DNA of 64,000 bases from Pseudomonas taiwanensis (GTDB lineage Bacteria; Pseudomonadota; Gammaproteobacteria; Pseudomonadales; Pseudomonadaceae): assembly GCF_013393345.1 (NCBI RefSeq), contig NZ_QJRF01000076.1, forward strand, positions 1-64,000, read 5' to 3'. A program made the position numbers and the translations under genes. Below the pieces are notes generated by a model. It saw only the letters and a list, made by a program, of their open reading frames with translations. It did no database searches and was not told the DNA's origin. Below, piece by piece: positions 35,725 to 47,187 of the stretch (its first letter is position 1; each line of letters opens with the position of its first letter).

Positions 35725-37503
35725 ATGCGCCGTCTGCTGAGCCTGATCCTTCTGCTGGTGGCCCTGCCCGCCGCCGCAGGGTTGCTGGACAACCGCCCGA
35801 GCCCGAACCTGGGTGCCTCCCTCAATAACAGTGGCGACTTCCTGCCGGTTCGCGAGGCCTTCCGTCTCAGCCTCGTGGAAAGCACACCCACCTTGGTGAA
35901 GCTGCGTTTCACCAATGCCGAGGGCTACTACCTCTATCGCCATCGTTTCCAGTTCCGCGCCGAGCCCGTCAACAGCGGCCTGGGCCAGGCCGTACTACCG
36001 CCCGGCAAGCACAAGACCGACGAATTCTTCGGCGATGTCGAGGTGTATTACGGCGTCACCGACATCAACCTGCCAGTGGACCCGACACGCAAGGCGCCCA
36101 CCGAATTGCGGGTGACCTACCAGGGTTGCGCCGACAAGGGCCTGTGCTATCCGCCGGAAACCGAAGTCATCGAACTGGCCGAATCCGGCCCTACCAGCGG
36201 TATCGCCGAACTGGGCAGCAGCTCCGCCAGCAAGGGCTGGAGCTGGCACGAACTGGCATTGTTCTTCCTCGCCGGCCTCGGACTGACCTTCACCCCCTGC
36301 GTGCTGCCGATGCTGCCGATCCTCTCCGGCGTGGTCCTGCGCGGACAGGCGGGCGGCGGGCGCGGCCTGGTGCTGTCGCTGGCCTACGTCCTGCCGATGG
36401 CCGCCTGCTTCGCCCTGCTGGGGGCGCTGATGGGCGTGTTCGGCGCCGAACTCAATCTTCAAGCGCGCCTGCAGTCGCCCTGGGTACTGGTGCCCTTCGC
36501 GGCGTTCTTCACCGCCTTCGCCCTGGCCATGTTCGGCCTCTATGAATTGCGCCTGCCGCGTTTCATCAGCGGCCCGCTGGATTCCCTGGCCGGCAGCACC
36601 AAGGGCGGCTCGATCTGGAGCGCCGCACTGCTCGGCGTCGTCTCCAGCCTGCTCGTCTCGCCCTGCGTCTCCGCGCCGCTGGCCGGAGCCCTGCTCTATA
36701 TCAGTGCAAGCGGTGATGCGCTGGGTGGCGGCCTCAAGCTCTTCGCCCTCGGCCTGGGCATGGGCGCCCCGCTGGTCCTGTTCGCCACCGGCGGCGGCGC
36801 ATTGCTGCCCAAGGCCGGGCAATGGATGGTCAGCGTACGGAATGCATTCGGCGTTCTGCTGCTGGCGGTCGCGGTGTGGATGCTCGAACGCGTTCTGCCC
36901 GGCCCGCTGGCGCTGGGCCTCTGGGGCCTGCTGGCCGGCGGCGTGGCGCTGTTCCTCGGCGCTCTCGAGTTCACCCCGAAGGCGCCGCGCGAGCGCCTGG
37001 GTCAACTGGCTGGCCTGGTCCTGCTGGTGTACGCGGTGGCCGCCTGGTCGGGCGCGCTCAAGGGCGAATCCGATCCGCTGCGTCCCCTGGGCCGCGCGCC
37101 CCTGGCTGGTGCACCGTCCGTCGCCCCAACCGCTGGCGAATGGCAGACGATCAAGACCCCGGCGGAGCTGACGGGGGTCCTCGCGGAAGCCAAAGGCTCT
37201 GGCCAGCCCCTGCTGCTGGACTGGTATGCCGACTGGTGCATTAGTTGCAAGCTCATCGAGCGTGAAGTCCTCACTGCCACGGAGGTTACCTCGCAGCTGG
37301 GCGGCTATCGCCTCATCCGCTTCGACATGACCGAGAGCAACGCGGAACAACGCGCCCTGCTCGACCACTACAAGCTGTTCGGGCCACCGGCCATCCTGTT
37401 CTTCAACGGCAAGGGTGACGAATTGGTCGAACTGCGTGTCGTAGGTGAAGTCGATGCCAAGGCCTTCGCCGCCCGCCTGCAACAGGCGAATGCATCGCGC
37501 TGA
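35725..37503 (+). CDS. dsbD: Thiol:disulfide interchange protein DsbD
   Basis: 592 residues. The signal peptide (MRRLLSLILLLVALPAAAG) is followed by a periplasmic alpha domain with cysteines in GCADKGLCYPP. Next come eight membrane segments with the electron-carrying cysteines in FTPCVLPMLP and SPCVSAPLAG, and a thioredoxin-like gamma domain with CISC (DWYADWCISCKLIE). It passes electrons from cytoplasmic thioredoxin to periplasmic DsbC/DsbG and cytochrome c maturation. The PAO1 equivalent PA4845 is named dipZ. An in-frame start at 35575 falls in the REP palindrome and is rejected. Confidence 0.95.
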   Translation: MRRLLSLILLLVALPAAAGLLDNRPSPNLGASLNNSGDFLPVREAFRLSLVESTPTLVKLRFTNAEGYYLYRHRFQFRAEPVNSGLGQAVLPPGKHKTDEFFGDVEVYYGVTDINLPVDPTRKAPTELRVTYQGCADKGLCYPPETEVIELAESGPTSGIAELGSSSASKGWSWHELALFFLAGLGLTFTPCVLPMLPILSGVVLRGQAGGGRGLVLSLAYVLPMAACFALLGALMGVFGAELNLQARLQSPWVLVPFAAFFTAFALAMFGLYELRLPRFISGPLDSLAGSTKGGSIWSAALLGVVSSLLVSPCVSAPLAGALLYISASGDALGGGLKLFALGLGMGAPLVLFATGGGALLPKAGQWMVSVRNAFGVLLLAVAVWMLERVLPGPLALGLWGLLAGGVALFLGALEFTPKAPRERLGQLAGLVLLVYAVAAWSGALKGESDPLRPLGRAPLAGAPSVAPTAGEWQTIKTPAELTGVLAEAKGSGQPLLLDWYADWCISCKLIEREVLTATEVTSQLGGYRLIRFDMTESNAEQRALLDHYKLFGPPAILFFNGKGDELVELRVVGEVDAKAFAARLQQANASR

Positions 37504-37624
37504 TGCAGCAACGTCATATATTTGCCGTAAACACCGGGCATCTTGTCGACTATTGTTGGCAACTGGACAGCCTTTTCGGCTATCCGGCATAGTGCCGCCT
37601 GGCCTCCAATAAGGAACAAACAGC

Positions 37625-38068
37625 ATGGCCACCCTGCTCGTCCTGCATGGTCCCAACCTCAACCTGCTGGGCACCCGCGAACCCGATAAGTACGGGGCCA
37701 CCACCCTGGCCGAGATCAACCAGGACCTGGAGCGCCGCGCTCGCGAGGCTGGCCATCACCTGATGTACCTGCAAAGCAATGCCGAGTACGAATTGATCGA
37801 CCGGATTCATGCGGCCCGCAGTGAAGGAGTGGACTTCATCCTCATCAATCCTGCTGCTTTCACGCACACAAGTGTCGCCCTACGTGACGCATTGCTCGCA
37901 GTGAGCATCCCATTCATCGAAGTGCACCTGTCCAACGTGCACAAACGTGAACCTTTCCGCCATCACTCCTACTTCTCCGACGTAGCCGTGGGAGTGATCT
38001 GCGGTCTGGGCGCCACCGGCTACCGCCTGGCCCTGGACGCGGCGCTAGAACACCTTGAACGCCCCTGA
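37625..38068 (+). CDS. aroQ: 3-dehydroquinate dehydratase, type II
   Basis: 147 residues, standard length. Catalyses 3-dehydroquinate to 3-dehydroshikimate in the shikimate pathway. [16 protein letters not shown] holds the catalytic arginine and tyrosine (Y24 region); [29 protein letters not shown], and the histidine in [17 protein letters not shown] complete the active site. It begins a cluster with accB and accC, 24 bp before accB, as in P. aeruginosa (aroQ1). Confidence 0.97.
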   Translation: MATLLVLHGPNLNLLGTREPDKYGATTLAEINQDLERRAREAGHHLMYLQSNAEYELIDRIHAARSEGVDFILINPAAFTHTSVALRDALLAVSIPFIEVHLSNVHKREPFRHHSYFSDVAVGVICGLGATGYRLALDAALEHLERP

Positions 38069-38092
38069 CCTCACCCCGGGAGTTGATGATTA

Positions 38093-38557
38093 ATGGATAT
38101 CCGTAAAGTCAAGAAACTGATCGAACTGCTGGAAGAGTCCGGTATCGACGAACTGGAGATCCGCGAGGGCGAAGAGTCCGTGCGCATCAGCCGTCACAGC
38201 AACAAGGCCTTCGCGGCCCAGCCGATCTATGCCGCTGCCCCGGCGCCGGTCGCAGCCCCCGTTGCTGCTGCCGCTCCGGCCGCCGCCGCTGAAGCCGCTG
38301 CCCCGGCAGCACCGAAGCTGAACGGCAATGTCGTGCGCTCGCCGATGGTCGGCACCTTCTACCGCGCGGCCTCCCCGACCTCCGGCAACTTCGTCGAAGT
38401 CGGCCAGAGCGTGAAGAAAGGCGACATCCTCTGCATCGTCGAAGCCATGAAGATGATGAACCACATCGAAGCTGAAGCCAGTGGCGTGATCGAATCCGTC
38501 CTCGTGGAAAATGGTCAGCCGGTTGAGTACGACCAGCCGCTGTTCACCATCGTCTGA
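38093..38557 (+). CDS. accB: Biotin carboxyl carrier protein of acetyl-CoA carboxylase
   Basis: 154 residues. N-terminal [22 protein letters not shown] is the AccB dimer/AccC contact region. An alanine/proline linker (about residues 48-80) follows, then the biotinyl domain with the biotin lysine K120 in VEAMKMMN. It carries the carboxyl group between AccC and AccAD in the first step of fatty-acid synthesis. It is 17 bp ahead of accC and clearly cotranscribed. Confidence 0.97.
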   Translation: MDIRKVKKLIELLEESGIDELEIREGEESVRISRHSNKAFAAQPIYAAAPAPVAAPVAAAAPAAAAEAAAPAAPKLNGNVVRSPMVGTFYRAASPTSGNFVEVGQSVKKGDILCIVEAMKMMNHIEAEASGVIESVLVENGQPVEYDQPLFTIV

Positions 38558-38574
38558 ACCACGGAGAGCCTGCG

Positions 38575-39924
38575 ATGTTGGAAAAAGTCCTGATCGCCAA
38601 CCGTGGCGAGATCGCCCTGCGCATCCTGCGCGCCTGCAAGGAACTGGGCATCAAGACGGTGGCGGTGCATTCCACGGCCGACCGTGAACTGATGCACCTG
38701 TCCCTGGCCGACGAGACCGTTTGCATCGGCCCGGCTTCGGCAGCCCAGTCCTACCTGAACATCCCGGCGATCATCAGCGCCGCCGAAGTCACCGGCGCCA
38801 CTGCTATCCACCCGGGTTACGGCTTCCTCGCCGAGAACGCCGACTTCGCCGAGCAGGTGGAGAACTCCGGCTTCGCCTTCATCGGCCCGAAAGCCGACAC
38901 CATTCGCCTGATGGGCGACAAGGTATCGGCCAAGGACGCCATGAAGCGCTCCGGCGTCCCGACCGTGCCGGGTTCCGACGGCCCGCTGCCGGAAGACGAA
39001 GAAACCGCCATCGCCATTGCCCGTGAAGTAGGCTATCCGGTGATCATCAAGGCCGCCGGCGGCGGCGGTGGTCGCGGCATGCGCGTGGTATTCGAGGAAG
39101 AAGAGCTGATCAAGTCGGCCAAGCTGACCCGCACCGAAGCCGGTGCTGCGTTCGGCAACTCCATGGTCTACCTGGAGAAGTTCCTCACCAACCCGCGCCA
39201 CGTCGAAGTCCAGGTCCTGTCCGACGGCCAGGGCAACGCCATTCACCTCGGTGACCGTGACTGCTCCCTGCAGCGCCGCCACCAGAAGGTGCTGGAAGAA
39301 GCCCCAGCCCCCGGCATCGACGAGAAGGCTCGCGCCGAAGTGCTGGACCGCTGCGTCCAGGCCTGCATCGAGATCGGCTACCGCGGCGCCGGCACCTTCG
39401 AGTTCCTCTACGAGAACGGTCGCTTCTACTTCATCGAGATGAACACTCGCGTGCAGGTGGAGCACCCGGTTACCGAAATGGTCACCGGCATCGACATCGT
39501 CAAGGAAATGCTCAGCATCGCTGCCGGCAACAAGCTGTCGATCAAGCAGGACGACGTGGTCATCCGTGGCCATGCGCTGGAATGCCGGATCAACGCCGAA
39601 GACCCGGACAACTTCATGCCGAGCCCCGGCAAGGTGACCTACTTCCACGCCCCGGGTGGCAACGGCGTTCGCGTGGATTCGCACCTGTACAGCGGTTACG
39701 CGGTTCCGCCGAACTACGACTCGCTGATCGGCAAGCTGATCACCTATGGCAAGGACCGCGACGAAGCCATGGCGCGCATGCGCAATGCGCTCGACGAGAT
39801 CGTCGTTGACGGGATCAAGACCAACATCCCGCTGCACCGCGACCTCACTCGCGACAAGGGTTTCTGCAAGGGTGGGATCAACATCCACTACCTTGAAAAG
39901 AAACTCGGCATGGACAAGCACTGA
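38575..39924 (+). CDS. accC: Biotin carboxylase subunit of acetyl-CoA carboxylase
   Basis: 449 residues, same size as E. coli AccC. The ATP-grasp fold shows [14 protein letters not shown], the glycine-rich loop [15 protein letters not shown]/metal ligands in [16 protein letters not shown] and the catalytic arginine in the same motif. It carboxylates biotin on AccB using ATP and bicarbonate. A probable intrinsic terminator follows 20 bp after the stop. Confidence 0.97.
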   Translation: MLEKVLIANRGEIALRILRACKELGIKTVAVHSTADRELMHLSLADETVCIGPASAAQSYLNIPAIISAAEVTGATAIHPGYGFLAENADFAEQVENSGFAFIGPKADTIRLMGDKVSAKDAMKRSGVPTVPGSDGPLPEDEETAIAIAREVGYPVIIKAAGGGGGRGMRVVFEEEELIKSAKLTRTEAGAAFGNSMVYLEKFLTNPRHVEVQVLSDGQGNAIHLGDRDCSLQRRHQKVLEEAPAPGIDEKARAEVLDRCVQACIEIGYRGAGTFEFLYENGRFYFIEMNTRVQVEHPVTEMVTGIDIVKEMLSIAAGNKLSIKQDDVVIRGHALECRINAEDPDNFMPSPGKVTYFHAPGGNGVRVDSHLYSGYAVPPNYDSLIGKLITYGKDRDEAMARMRNALDEIVVDGIKTNIPLHRDLTRDKGFCKGGINIHYLEKKLGMDKH

Positions 39925-39944
39925 TCCAGGGTGCCTGATCCACG

Positions 39945-39980
39945 ACACAGGGGCTGCCATATGGTGGCCCTTGTGTTTTT
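39945..39980 (+). terminator. Intrinsic terminator after accC
   Basis: ACACAGGGGCTGCCAT pairs with ATGGTGGCCCTTGTGT, 13 of 16 positions matched exactly and some of the rest G-U, and is followed by TTTTT. It ends the aroQ-accBC unit. Confidence 0.75.
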
Positions 39981-40048
39981 CCGGCCTGTGCTCAAGTAAG
40001 CTTGCGCGCCTGCCGCACGTGCACGCTGAATTTTCAAGAGGTCCCGCC

Positions 40049-40927
40049 ATGCCCTGGTTACAAGTTCGACTCGCCATCACCCCGGAACAGGCGGAAACCT
40101 ACGAGGACGCCCTGCTGGAAGTGGGCGCCGTCTCGGTAACCTTCATGGACGCCGAAGACCAGCCGATCTTCGAACCGGACCTCGGCACCACCCCACTCTG
40201 GTCCAACACCCACCTGCTCGCCCTGTTCGAGGCCGACACCGACGAAGCCAGCCTGGTGGCACACCTGGAACTGCTGACCGGTGGCGCGCTGCCGGAGCAC
40301 CAGATCGAACGCATCGAAGACCAGGATTGGGAACGCAGCTGGATGGACAACTTCCAGCCCATGCGCTTCGGCCGTCGCCTGTGGATCGTGCCGAGCTGGC
40401 ACGATGCCCCGGAACCGGGCGCGGTGAACCTCCTGCTGGACCCGGGCCTGGCCTTCGGCACCGGCACGCACCCGACCACCGCCCTGTGCCTGGAATGGCT
40501 GGACGGCCAGGAACTCGACGACTGCGAAGTCCTGGACTTCGGCTGCGGCTCGGGCATTCTCGCCATCGCCGCGCTGCTCCTGGGCGCACGCCAGGCCGTC
40601 GGCACCGACATCGACCCGCAAGCCCTGGAAGCCTCCCGCGACAACGCCTCGCGCAACGGCATCGACCCGGCGCGCTTCCCGGTCTACCTGCCGGCCGACC
40701 TGCCAGCCAAACCCGCCGAAGTGGTGGTGGCCAACATCCTCGCCGGCCCGCTGGTCTCGCTGGCTCCGCAGATCACCAGCCTGGTTGCGCCCGGTGGACG
40801 CCTGGCACTGTCGGGCATCCTTGCCGAGCAGGCCGAGGAAGTACGCGCCGCCTACACCGACGCCTTCGACCTCGATCCCACCGCGGAGAAGGACGGCTGG
40901 GTACGCATCAGTGGCGTGCGCCGCTGA
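40049..40927 (+). CDS. prmA: Ribosomal protein L11 methyltransferase
   Basis: 292 residues from ATG 40049 ([10 protein letters not shown]); the open frame extends upstream but AAGAGG lies just before this start. The N-terminal L11-binding domain includes [20 protein letters not shown]. The SAM-binding domain shows [15 protein letters not shown] and [20 protein letters not shown], then NILAGPL in place of the catalytic NPP-type motif, as in PrmA. It trimethylates L11 in the cytoplasm. Confidence 0.96.
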   Translation: MPWLQVRLAITPEQAETYEDALLEVGAVSVTFMDAEDQPIFEPDLGTTPLWSNTHLLALFEADTDEASLVAHLELLTGGALPEHQIERIEDQDWERSWMDNFQPMRFGRRLWIVPSWHDAPEPGAVNLLLDPGLAFGTGTHPTTALCLEWLDGQELDDCEVLDFGCGSGILAIAALLLGARQAVGTDIDPQALEASRDNASRNGIDPARFPVYLPADLPAKPAEVVVANILAGPLVSLAPQITSLVAPGGRLALSGILAEQAEEVRAAYTDAFDLDPTAEKDGWVRISGVRR

Positions 40928-40976
40928 AAGCCAGCAGATCGAGTAAAATAGCCTTTCGTTTCGACCGGATCGCCGC

Positions 40977-42353
40977 ATGACCGACAGCTTCGTCACCCAG
41001 TGCCCGCATTGCCAGACCAGTTTCCGCGTCAGCCGCGCACAGCTGGCCGTTGCCCACGGCGCCGTGCGCTGCGGGGCCTGTCTGCATGTATTCAATGCGG
41101 CTCAGCAGCTGTTGGCGGCCAAGGGCCAGGCGGCGATCCCGGCAACTCCGAAAGCCAAACCTGCAGCACCGGCAGTGCCACCCAGGCCGGCAGCTCCCCA
41201 GGCACCGGCAGCCCCAGTGCCCAGCGTCGCCACCGTCCTCAAGCCGCCGGTTGCGCCGCAGACGCCGTCGGCCACACCGGCCAGTAGCGATACGCTGTGG
41301 ATTCACGACGACCTGGATCTCGACAGTCTCGACCTGGACGAAGAACTCGCCAAGCTGGAGCAGGAAGAACAGCGCCTGTCCCGCGACCTGCTGGGTCCCG
41401 CCGCAGCGCAACGGGCCGAAGCGCAACCCGCGCCGCGCCACGACGAGGGTTGGGCCGAAGCCCTGCTTGAGGCCGAGGAACGCAACCCGCCTGAGGAGCT
41501 GGCAGCCGAGCGGGACGACGATTTCGAAGCCGAACCTGAGACCGATTTCGACCTGCGTGCCGAGCCTGTTGCCGAGCCGGTGAGTCGCACTCCGGCGGAA
41601 CCGCCCAGGCCCGCCCCCGCAGAGCGCACCGAGCCCAGCCTGTCCATGGACCTCGTGGAAGACGAGCCCGGTCCGGAATTCAGCCTGGGTTCCGCCCGCG
41701 ACGACGAACCCGAAGACCTGCGCGACGACTTCGACGATGAGCCGGACGCACCGCCGGCGACCGAGCCCGTGCGCCCACAGCACCAGCGCAACGAACCCGC
41801 CCTTCGCGAGGACGGCCTGCTCGACCTCAATGAGGAGCCGCTGCAGCTGGACTGGCAGGAAAGCAGGCGCCCCTGGGGCCGCTGGATCGGCTGGCTCCTG
41901 CTGAACCTGATCGCGATCGGCGCACTGGCCACGCAGTACATCTGGTACCACTTCGATGAACTGGCCCGACAGGACCAGTACCGCCCCTGGTTCCAGCAGA
42001 TCTGCCCGGAAATCGGCTGCCAGTTGCCCTCAAAGGTGGATATCGACCTGATCAAGAGCAGCAACCTCGTGGTGCGCAGCCATCCCGAGTTCTCCGGCGC
42101 GCTGGTAGTGGACGCCATCCTCTACAACCGCGCCACCTTCGCCCAGCCTTTCCCGCTGCTGGAACTACGCTTTGCCGATATCAATGGCCAACTGCTGGCC
42201 AGCCGTCGTTTCAAGCCGGGCGAATACCTTTCCGGCGAACTGGCCGGACAGGCGGAAATGCCTCCGCAAACCCCAATCCACATCAGCCTGGACATCCTCG
42301 ATCCGGGCACCAAGGCCGTGAACTACAGCCTCAGTTTCCACTCCCCCGAATAA
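40977..42353 (+). CDS. Zinc-ribbon and DUF3426 membrane protein
   Basis: 458 residues. The N-terminus is an MJ0042-type zinc finger (CPHCQTSF then CGACLHVF: two CxxC pairs). A long acidic, proline-rich disordered linker (about residues 55-290) follows, then one membrane segment (WIGWLLLNLIAIGALATQYIW) and a C-terminal DUF3426 domain on the other side of the membrane. Function unknown. It lies 49 bp after prmA and may share its transcript. The equivalent position in PAO1 is PA4851. Confidence 0.85.
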   Translation: MTDSFVTQCPHCQTSFRVSRAQLAVAHGAVRCGACLHVFNAAQQLLAAKGQAAIPATPKAKPAAPAVPPRPAAPQAPAAPVPSVATVLKPPVAPQTPSATPASSDTLWIHDDLDLDSLDLDEELAKLEQEEQRLSRDLLGPAAAQRAEAQPAPRHDEGWAEALLEAEERNPPEELAAERDDDFEAEPETDFDLRAEPVAEPVSRTPAEPPRPAPAERTEPSLSMDLVEDEPGPEFSLGSARDDEPEDLRDDFDDEPDAPPATEPVRPQHQRNEPALREDGLLDLNEEPLQLDWQESRRPWGRWIGWLLLNLIAIGALATQYIWYHFDELARQDQYRPWFQQICPEIGCQLPSKVDIDLIKSSNLVVRSHPEFSGALVVDAILYNRATFAQPFPLLELRFADINGQLLASRRFKPGEYLSGELAGQAEMPPQTPIHISLDILDPGTKAVNYSLSFHSPE

Positions 42354-42413
42354 GCTGGAGACGCCGGATTCCGGAGTCTCCAGGCAATTCCTAACTCCCG
42401 GCGATAAGCACAG

Positions 42414-42446
42414 GGCTGTTCAGATTTTGTTCAAAACAGCCTTTAT
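42414..42446 (+). terminator. Possible terminator before dusB
   Basis: GGCTGTT and AACAGCC enclose a 14-base loop and are followed by TTTAT. The stem is short, so support is modest. It would separate the DUF3426 gene from the dusB-fis operon. Confidence 0.4.
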
Positions 42447-42526
42447 CCAGTCACCGAGAGCGGGTATCATGCCCACCCTTTTTCGAACTCCCCCAGCACT
42501 CAGCAGGCCCCAAACAGGGAAGACCT

Positions 42527-43522
42527 ATGTCGGCGGTTAGCATTGGCCCTTATGCCTTGCCCAATCCGGTGATTCTCGCCCCCATGGCGGGTGTGACCGA
42601 CAGGCCGTTCCGCCTACTTTGCCGCCGCCTCGGTGCCGGCATGGTGGTATCGGAGATGGTCACCAGCGACGTGCGCCTGTGGAACAGCCGCAAGTCGCGG
42701 CTGCGCCTGCTCCACGAGGGAGATCCGGAGCCCCGCTCCGTCCAGATAGCCGGTGGTGATCCGGAGATGCTGGCGGAAGCGGCCAAGGCCAATGTTGAAC
42801 TCGGTGCACAGATCATCGACATCAACATGGGCTGCCCGGCGAAGAAGGTCTGCAACAAGGCCGCAGGCTCGGCGCTGATGAAGGACGAAGCCCTGGTGGC
42901 CGACATCCTCAACGCTGTGGTCAAGGCCGTCGATGTACCCGTCACCCTGAAGATCCGCACCGGTTGGGACCGATCGAACAGGAACGGCATCAATGTGGCG
43001 AAGATCGCCGAACAGGCCGGTATCCAGGCCCTGGCCGTCCACGGCCGGACCCGCGCCGACCTGTACACAGGCGAAGCCGAGTACGACACCATCGCGGCGA
43101 TCAAGCAGGCGGTGTCCATTCCGGTCTTTGCCAACGGCGATATCGATTCGCCACAGAAAGCCAAGCAGGTTCTCGACGCCACCGGCGCCGATGCCCTGCT
43201 GATCGGTCGAGCGGCCCAGGGGCGACCCTGGATTTTCCGCGAGATCGCGCATTACCTGGCGACCGGTGAACTACTACCGGCACCAGGCTTGATCGAAGTG
43301 GAACAGATACTGCTGGAGCACCTGGCCGCACTGCACGCCTTCTACGGCGACGAGATGGGCGTTCGCATCGCCCGCAAGCATGTCGGCTGGTATCTGGCAA
43401 CCCTGCCGGGCGCCAGGGAGTTTCGCGCCAAGTTCAATCGTTTGGAGTCCACGGACGCGCAGTGCGCCAACGTTCGGGAGTTCTTCACCGAGCGTCATAA
43501 CGAAGGGGAAAAGGCCGCATGA
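42527..43522 (+). CDS. dusB: tRNA-dihydrouridine synthase B
   Basis: 331 residues. FMN-binding TIM barrel: [42 protein letters not shown] with the catalytic cysteine in [28 protein letters not shown] and [10 protein letters not shown]. It reduces specific uridines in the tRNA D-loop. It is followed by fis with a 4-base overlap, the classic dusB-fis operon. A weak promoter candidate is TTATCC (42443) and TATCAT (42465) with 16-bp spacing. Confidence 0.96.
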   Translation: MSAVSIGPYALPNPVILAPMAGVTDRPFRLLCRRLGAGMVVSEMVTSDVRLWNSRKSRLRLLHEGDPEPRSVQIAGGDPEMLAEAAKANVELGAQIIDINMGCPAKKVCNKAAGSALMKDEALVADILNAVVKAVDVPVTLKIRTGWDRSNRNGINVAKIAEQAGIQALAVHGRTRADLYTGEAEYDTIAAIKQAVSIPVFANGDIDSPQKAKQVLDATGADALLIGRAAQGRPWIFREIAHYLATGELLPAPGLIEVEQILLEHLAALHAFYGDEMGVRIARKHVGWYLATLPGAREFRAKFNRLESTDAQCANVREFFTERHNEGEKAA

Positions 43523-43839
43523 CGACGATGACCGAGAATTTTTTTGATGGGGCAACACCCGTGAGTGACAACGCCAACCTGAAGCAGCACCTGACGGCAC
43601 CGACCGCTGAGGGCCAGACCCTTCGCGGCAGCGTCGAAAAGGCACTGCACAACTATTTCGCCCATCTTGAGGGCGCCGCCGTCACGGACGTGTACAACCT
43701 GGTGCTTTCCGAAGTGGAAGCGCCGCTGCTGGAATCCGTGATGAATTACGTCAAGGGTAACCAGACCAAGGCTTCCGAAATGCTCGGCCTCAACCGGGGC
43801 ACGCTGCGCAAGAAGCTCAAGCAATACGACCTGCTTTGA
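43519..43839 (+). CDS. fis: DNA-binding protein Fis
   Basis: 106 residues. The C-terminal helix-turn-helix [31 protein letters not shown] is nearly the E. coli Fis sequence, and [34 protein letters not shown] is the dimerisation core. Fis is a growth-phase nucleoid protein that bends DNA and assists recombination and rRNA transcription. Its ATG overlaps the dusB stop, so translation is coupled. Confidence 0.96.
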   Translation: MTTMTENFFDGATPVSDNANLKQHLTAPTAEGQTLRGSVEKALHNYFAHLEGAAVTDVYNLVLSEVEAPLLESVMNYVKGNQTKASEMLGLNRGTLRKKLKQYDLL

Positions 43840-43852
43840 CCGGCGGGAGCTG

Positions 43853-43903
43853 GAAGCCGGAAGCCTGAAGCGGGAAAACCCCGACGATCACGCTTCCGGC
43901 TTT
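43853..43903 (+). other. Stem-loop between fis and purH
   Basis: GAAGCCGGAAGC pairs with GCTTCCGGCTTTC across 27 bases in the 113-bp gap. It may be a weak terminator of dusB-fis or a repeat; there is no clean T-run. Confidence 0.35.
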
Positions 43904-43952
43904 CAGTTTCAGGCCTGACCGCTTAACCCTCTCCCACTCGAATGGTTCCGAA

Positions 43953-45560
43953 ATGACCGACCAGACCACCCGCCTTCCCGTACGCCGCGCCCTGATCAGC
44001 GTCTCCGACAAGACCGGCATCGTCGAATTCGCCCGTGAACTGGCTGCCCTTGGCGTGGAAATCCTTTCCACCGGCGGCACCTACAAGCTGCTCAAGGACA
44101 ACGCCATCGCTGCCGTGGAAGTCGCTGACTACACCGGCTTCCCGGAAATGATGGACGGCCGCGTGAAGACCCTGCACCCGAAGATCCACGGTGGCATCCT
44201 CGGTCGTCGCGACCTCGACGGCGCGGTCATGGAACAGCACGGCATCAAGCCGATCGACCTGGTTGCGGTCAACCTCTACCCCTTCGAAGCCACCGTCGCC
44301 AAGCCTGACTGCGACCTGCCGAACGCGATCGAGAACATCGACATCGGCGGCCCGACCATGGTCCGCAGCGCCGCGAAGAACCACAAGGACGTCGCCATCG
44401 TCGTCAACGCCAGCGACTACGCCAGCGTCCTCGAAGGCCTGAAGGCCGGCGGCCTCACCTACGCCCAGCGTTTCGACCTGGCCCTCAAGGCGTTCGAGCA
44501 CACCTCCGCCTACGACGGCATGATCGCCAACTACCTGGGCACCATCGACCAGGCGCGCGACACCCTGTCCACTGAAGACCGCGGCGCCTTCCCGCGCACC
44601 TTCAACAGCCAGTTCGTCAAGGCCCAGGAAATGCGCTACGGCGAGAACCCGCACCAGAGCGCGGCGTTCTACGTGGAAGCGAAGAAGGGCGAGGCCAGCG
44701 TCTCCACCGCCGTGCAATTGCAGGGCAAGGAACTCTCCTTCAACAACGTGGCCGACACCGACGCCGCGCTGGAATGCGTGAAGAGCTTCGTCAAGCCGGC
44801 CTGCGTCATCGTCAAGCACGCCAACCCGTGCGGCGTCGCCGTGGTACCGGAAAACGAAGGCGGCATCCGCAAGGCCTATGACCTGGCCTACGCCACCGAT
44901 ACCGAATCCGCCTTCGGCGGCATCATTGCCTTCAACCGCGAGCTGGACGGCGAAACCGCCAAGGCCATCGTCGAGCGCCAGTTCGTCGAAGTGATCATCG
45001 CCCCGAAAATCTCCGCTGCCGCCCGCGAAGTGGTCGCCGCCAAAGCCAACGTCCGCCTGCTGGAATGCGGCGAATGGCCGGCCGAACGCGCTGCTGGCTG
45101 GGACTTCAAACGCGTCAACGGTGGCCTGCTGGTGCAGAGCCGCGACATCGGCATGATCACCGCCTCCGACCTGAAGATCGTGACCCAGCGCGCCCCGAGC
45201 GAGCAGGAAATCCACGACCTGATCTTCGCCTGGAAAGTGGCCAAGTTCGTCAAGTCCAACGCCATCGTCTACGCCAAGAACCGTCAGACCGTCGGTGTTG
45301 GCGCCGGCCAGATGAGCCGCGTCAACTCCGCCCGCATCGCCGCCATCAAGGCCGAGCATGCCGGTCTTGAGGTGAAAGGTGCGGTCATGGCTTCCGACGC
45401 CTTCTTCCCCTTCCGCGACGGCATCGACAACGCGGCCAAGGCCGGCATCACCGCGGTGATCCAGCCGGGTGGTTCCATGCGTGACAACGAAGTGATCGCC
45501 GCCGCCGACGAAGCCGGAATCGCAATGGTATTCACCGGCATGCGCCACTTCCGCCACTGA
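43953..45560 (+). CDS. purH: Bifunctional AICAR transformylase / IMP cyclohydrolase
   Basis: 535 residues, standard. It performs the last two steps to IMP. The N-terminal MGS-like cyclohydrolase domain includes [32 protein letters not shown]. The C-terminal transformylase shows [10 protein letters not shown] (catalytic K-H), [17 protein letters not shown] and [18 protein letters not shown]. purD follows 226 bp later with a dispersed repeat between them. Confidence 0.97.
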   Translation: MTDQTTRLPVRRALISVSDKTGIVEFARELAALGVEILSTGGTYKLLKDNAIAAVEVADYTGFPEMMDGRVKTLHPKIHGGILGRRDLDGAVMEQHGIKPIDLVAVNLYPFEATVAKPDCDLPNAIENIDIGGPTMVRSAAKNHKDVAIVVNASDYASVLEGLKAGGLTYAQRFDLALKAFEHTSAYDGMIANYLGTIDQARDTLSTEDRGAFPRTFNSQFVKAQEMRYGENPHQSAAFYVEAKKGEASVSTAVQLQGKELSFNNVADTDAALECVKSFVKPACVIVKHANPCGVAVVPENEGGIRKAYDLAYATDTESAFGGIIAFNRELDGETAKAIVERQFVEVIIAPKISAAAREVVAAKANVRLLECGEWPAERAAGWDFKRVNGGLLVQSRDIGMITASDLKIVTQRAPSEQEIHDLIFAWKVAKFVKSNAIVYAKNRQTVGVGAGQMSRVNSARIAAIKAEHAGLEVKGAVMASDAFFPFRDGIDNAAKAGITAVIQPGGSMRDNEVIAAADEAGIAMVFTGMRHFRH

Positions 45561-45719
45561 GTGGCAGGGACGCACTGAAGCAGGCATCTGCTGTGTTGTC
45601 CGGCCCTTCCCCAATGCTCATTGCCAGAAGGCAACTCCGCTTGGTGAAGGACCGGACGCCTTGCATCTACCCGCTCCATCGCGCCCCCTGAAGTCCGTCG
45701 TAGAAGATTCGTAGCTTTT

Positions 45720-45749
45720 GTAGGGTGGATAACGCTCTTCTTATCCACC
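45720..45749. repeat. Half unit of the GTAGGGTGGAT dispersed repeat
   Basis: GTAGGGTGGATAACGCTCTT then CTTATCCACC: the same as the start of 10157-10243 and 60068-60140 with compensating changes (GATAA/TTATC instead of GATGA/TCATC), so the internal GGATAA/TTATCC stem is kept. Confidence 0.65.
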
Positions 45750-45786
45750 AAACGGGCCGCAGGCCCGCCTCCTGAAGGAGAATTCA

Positions 45787-47076
45787 ATGAACGTACTCAT
45801 CATCGGCAGCGGCGGTCGTGAACACGCCCTGGCCTGGAAAGTGGCCCAGGACCCGCGCGTCGAGAAGGTCTTCGTCGCCCCGGGCAACGCCGGCACCGCG
45901 ACCGAAGCCAAGTGCGAAAACGTCGCCATCGACGTACTGGCCCTGGAACAACTGGCCGACTTCGCCGCCAAGAACGTGCAGCTGACCATCGTCGGCCCGG
46001 AAGCGCCGCTGGTGAAAGGCGTGGTCGACCTGTTCCGCTCGCGCGGCCTGGATATCTTCGGCCCCACCGCCGGTGCCGCCCAGCTGGAAGGCTCCAAGGC
46101 CTTCACCAAGGACTTCCTGGCGCGCCACAAGATCCCCACCGCCGACTACCAGAACTTCACCGAGGTTGAGCCTGCACTGGCCTACCTGCGCGAGAAAGGC
46201 GCCCCGATCGTGATCAAGGCCGACGGCCTGGCCGCCGGCAAGGGCGTGATCGTCGCCATGACCCTGGCCGAGGCCGAAGACGCCGTGCGCGACATGCTCG
46301 CCGGCAATGCCTTCGGTGACGCCGGTTCGCGCGTGGTGATCGAGGAATTTCTCGATGGCGAGGAAGCCAGCTTCATCGTCATGGTCGACGGCCAGAACGT
46401 GCTGCCCATGGCCACCAGCCAGGACCACAAGCGCGTCGGCGACGGCGACAGCGGCCCGAATACCGGCGGCATGGGCGCCTATTCCCCGGCCCCGGTGGTC
46501 ACCGCCGACGTGCACCAGCGCGTGATGGACGAAGTCATCTACCCGACCGTGCGTGGCATGGCCCAGGAAGGCAACGTCTACACCGGCTTCCTCTACGCCG
46601 GCCTGATGATCGACAAGAGCGGCGCGCCCAAGGTCATCGAATTCAACTGCCGCTTCGGCGACCCGGAAACCCAGCCCATCATGGTGCGTCTGGAAAGCTC
46701 CCTGGTCCTGCTGGTCGAGGCCGCCCTGGCCAAGGCCCTGGACAAGGTCGAAGCCACCTGGGACCCGCGCCCAACCGTAGGCGTGGTACTGGCCGCAGGC
46801 GGCTACCCGGGCGACTACGCCAAGGGTGACGTCATCGAAGGTCTGGAAGACGCCGCAGCCCTGGACGGCAAGGTGTTCCATGCCGGCACCGCGCTGAAGG
46901 ACGGCAACATCGTCACCGCCGGCGGCCGCGTGCTCTGTGCCACGGCCATCGGCGCCAGCGTGTCCGATGCGCAGCAGCAGGCCTATCGACTGGCGGAGAA
47001 AATCCGCTGGAACGGCTGCTTCTATCGCAAAGATATCGGCTACCGGGCCATTGCCCGGGAACGTGGCGAAGGGTAA
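45787..47076 (+). CDS. purD: Phosphoribosylamine-glycine ligase
   Basis: 429 residues, standard length. It joins phosphoribosylamine and glycine with ATP in purine synthesis. [18 protein letters not shown] is the family N-terminus. The ATP-grasp domain has [50 protein letters not shown] and [12 protein letters not shown]. The ribosome site GAAGGAG is strong. A clear hairpin follows. Confidence 0.97.
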   Translation: MNVLIIGSGGREHALAWKVAQDPRVEKVFVAPGNAGTATEAKCENVAIDVLALEQLADFAAKNVQLTIVGPEAPLVKGVVDLFRSRGLDIFGPTAGAAQLEGSKAFTKDFLARHKIPTADYQNFTEVEPALAYLREKGAPIVIKADGLAAGKGVIVAMTLAEAEDAVRDMLAGNAFGDAGSRVVIEEFLDGEEASFIVMVDGQNVLPMATSQDHKRVGDGDSGPNTGGMGAYSPAPVVTADVHQRVMDEVIYPTVRGMAQEGNVYTGFLYAGLMIDKSGAPKVIEFNCRFGDPETQPIMVRLESSLVLLVEAALAKALDKVEATWDPRPTVGVVLAAGGYPGDYAKGDVIEGLEDAAALDGKVFHAGTALKDGNIVTAGGRVLCATAIGASVSDAQQQAYRLAEKIRWNGCFYRKDIGYRAIARERGEG

Positions 47077-47096
47077 GAAGTCATTAAATAGTGCTC

Positions 47097-47124
47097 ACCA
47101 AGGCGGCCCGATGGCCGCCTTGGT
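47097..47124 (+). terminator. Hairpin after purD
   Basis: ACCAAGGCGGCC CGAT GGCCGCCTTGGT, a perfect 12-bp stem 20 bp after purD. Only CATATT follows, so the T-run is poor. Confidence 0.7.
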
Positions 47125-47187
47125 CATATTCCGCACGAGAAGGCCTTGACTATAATCCGGCCACTCACCCACGAAGGGACCTCGAAC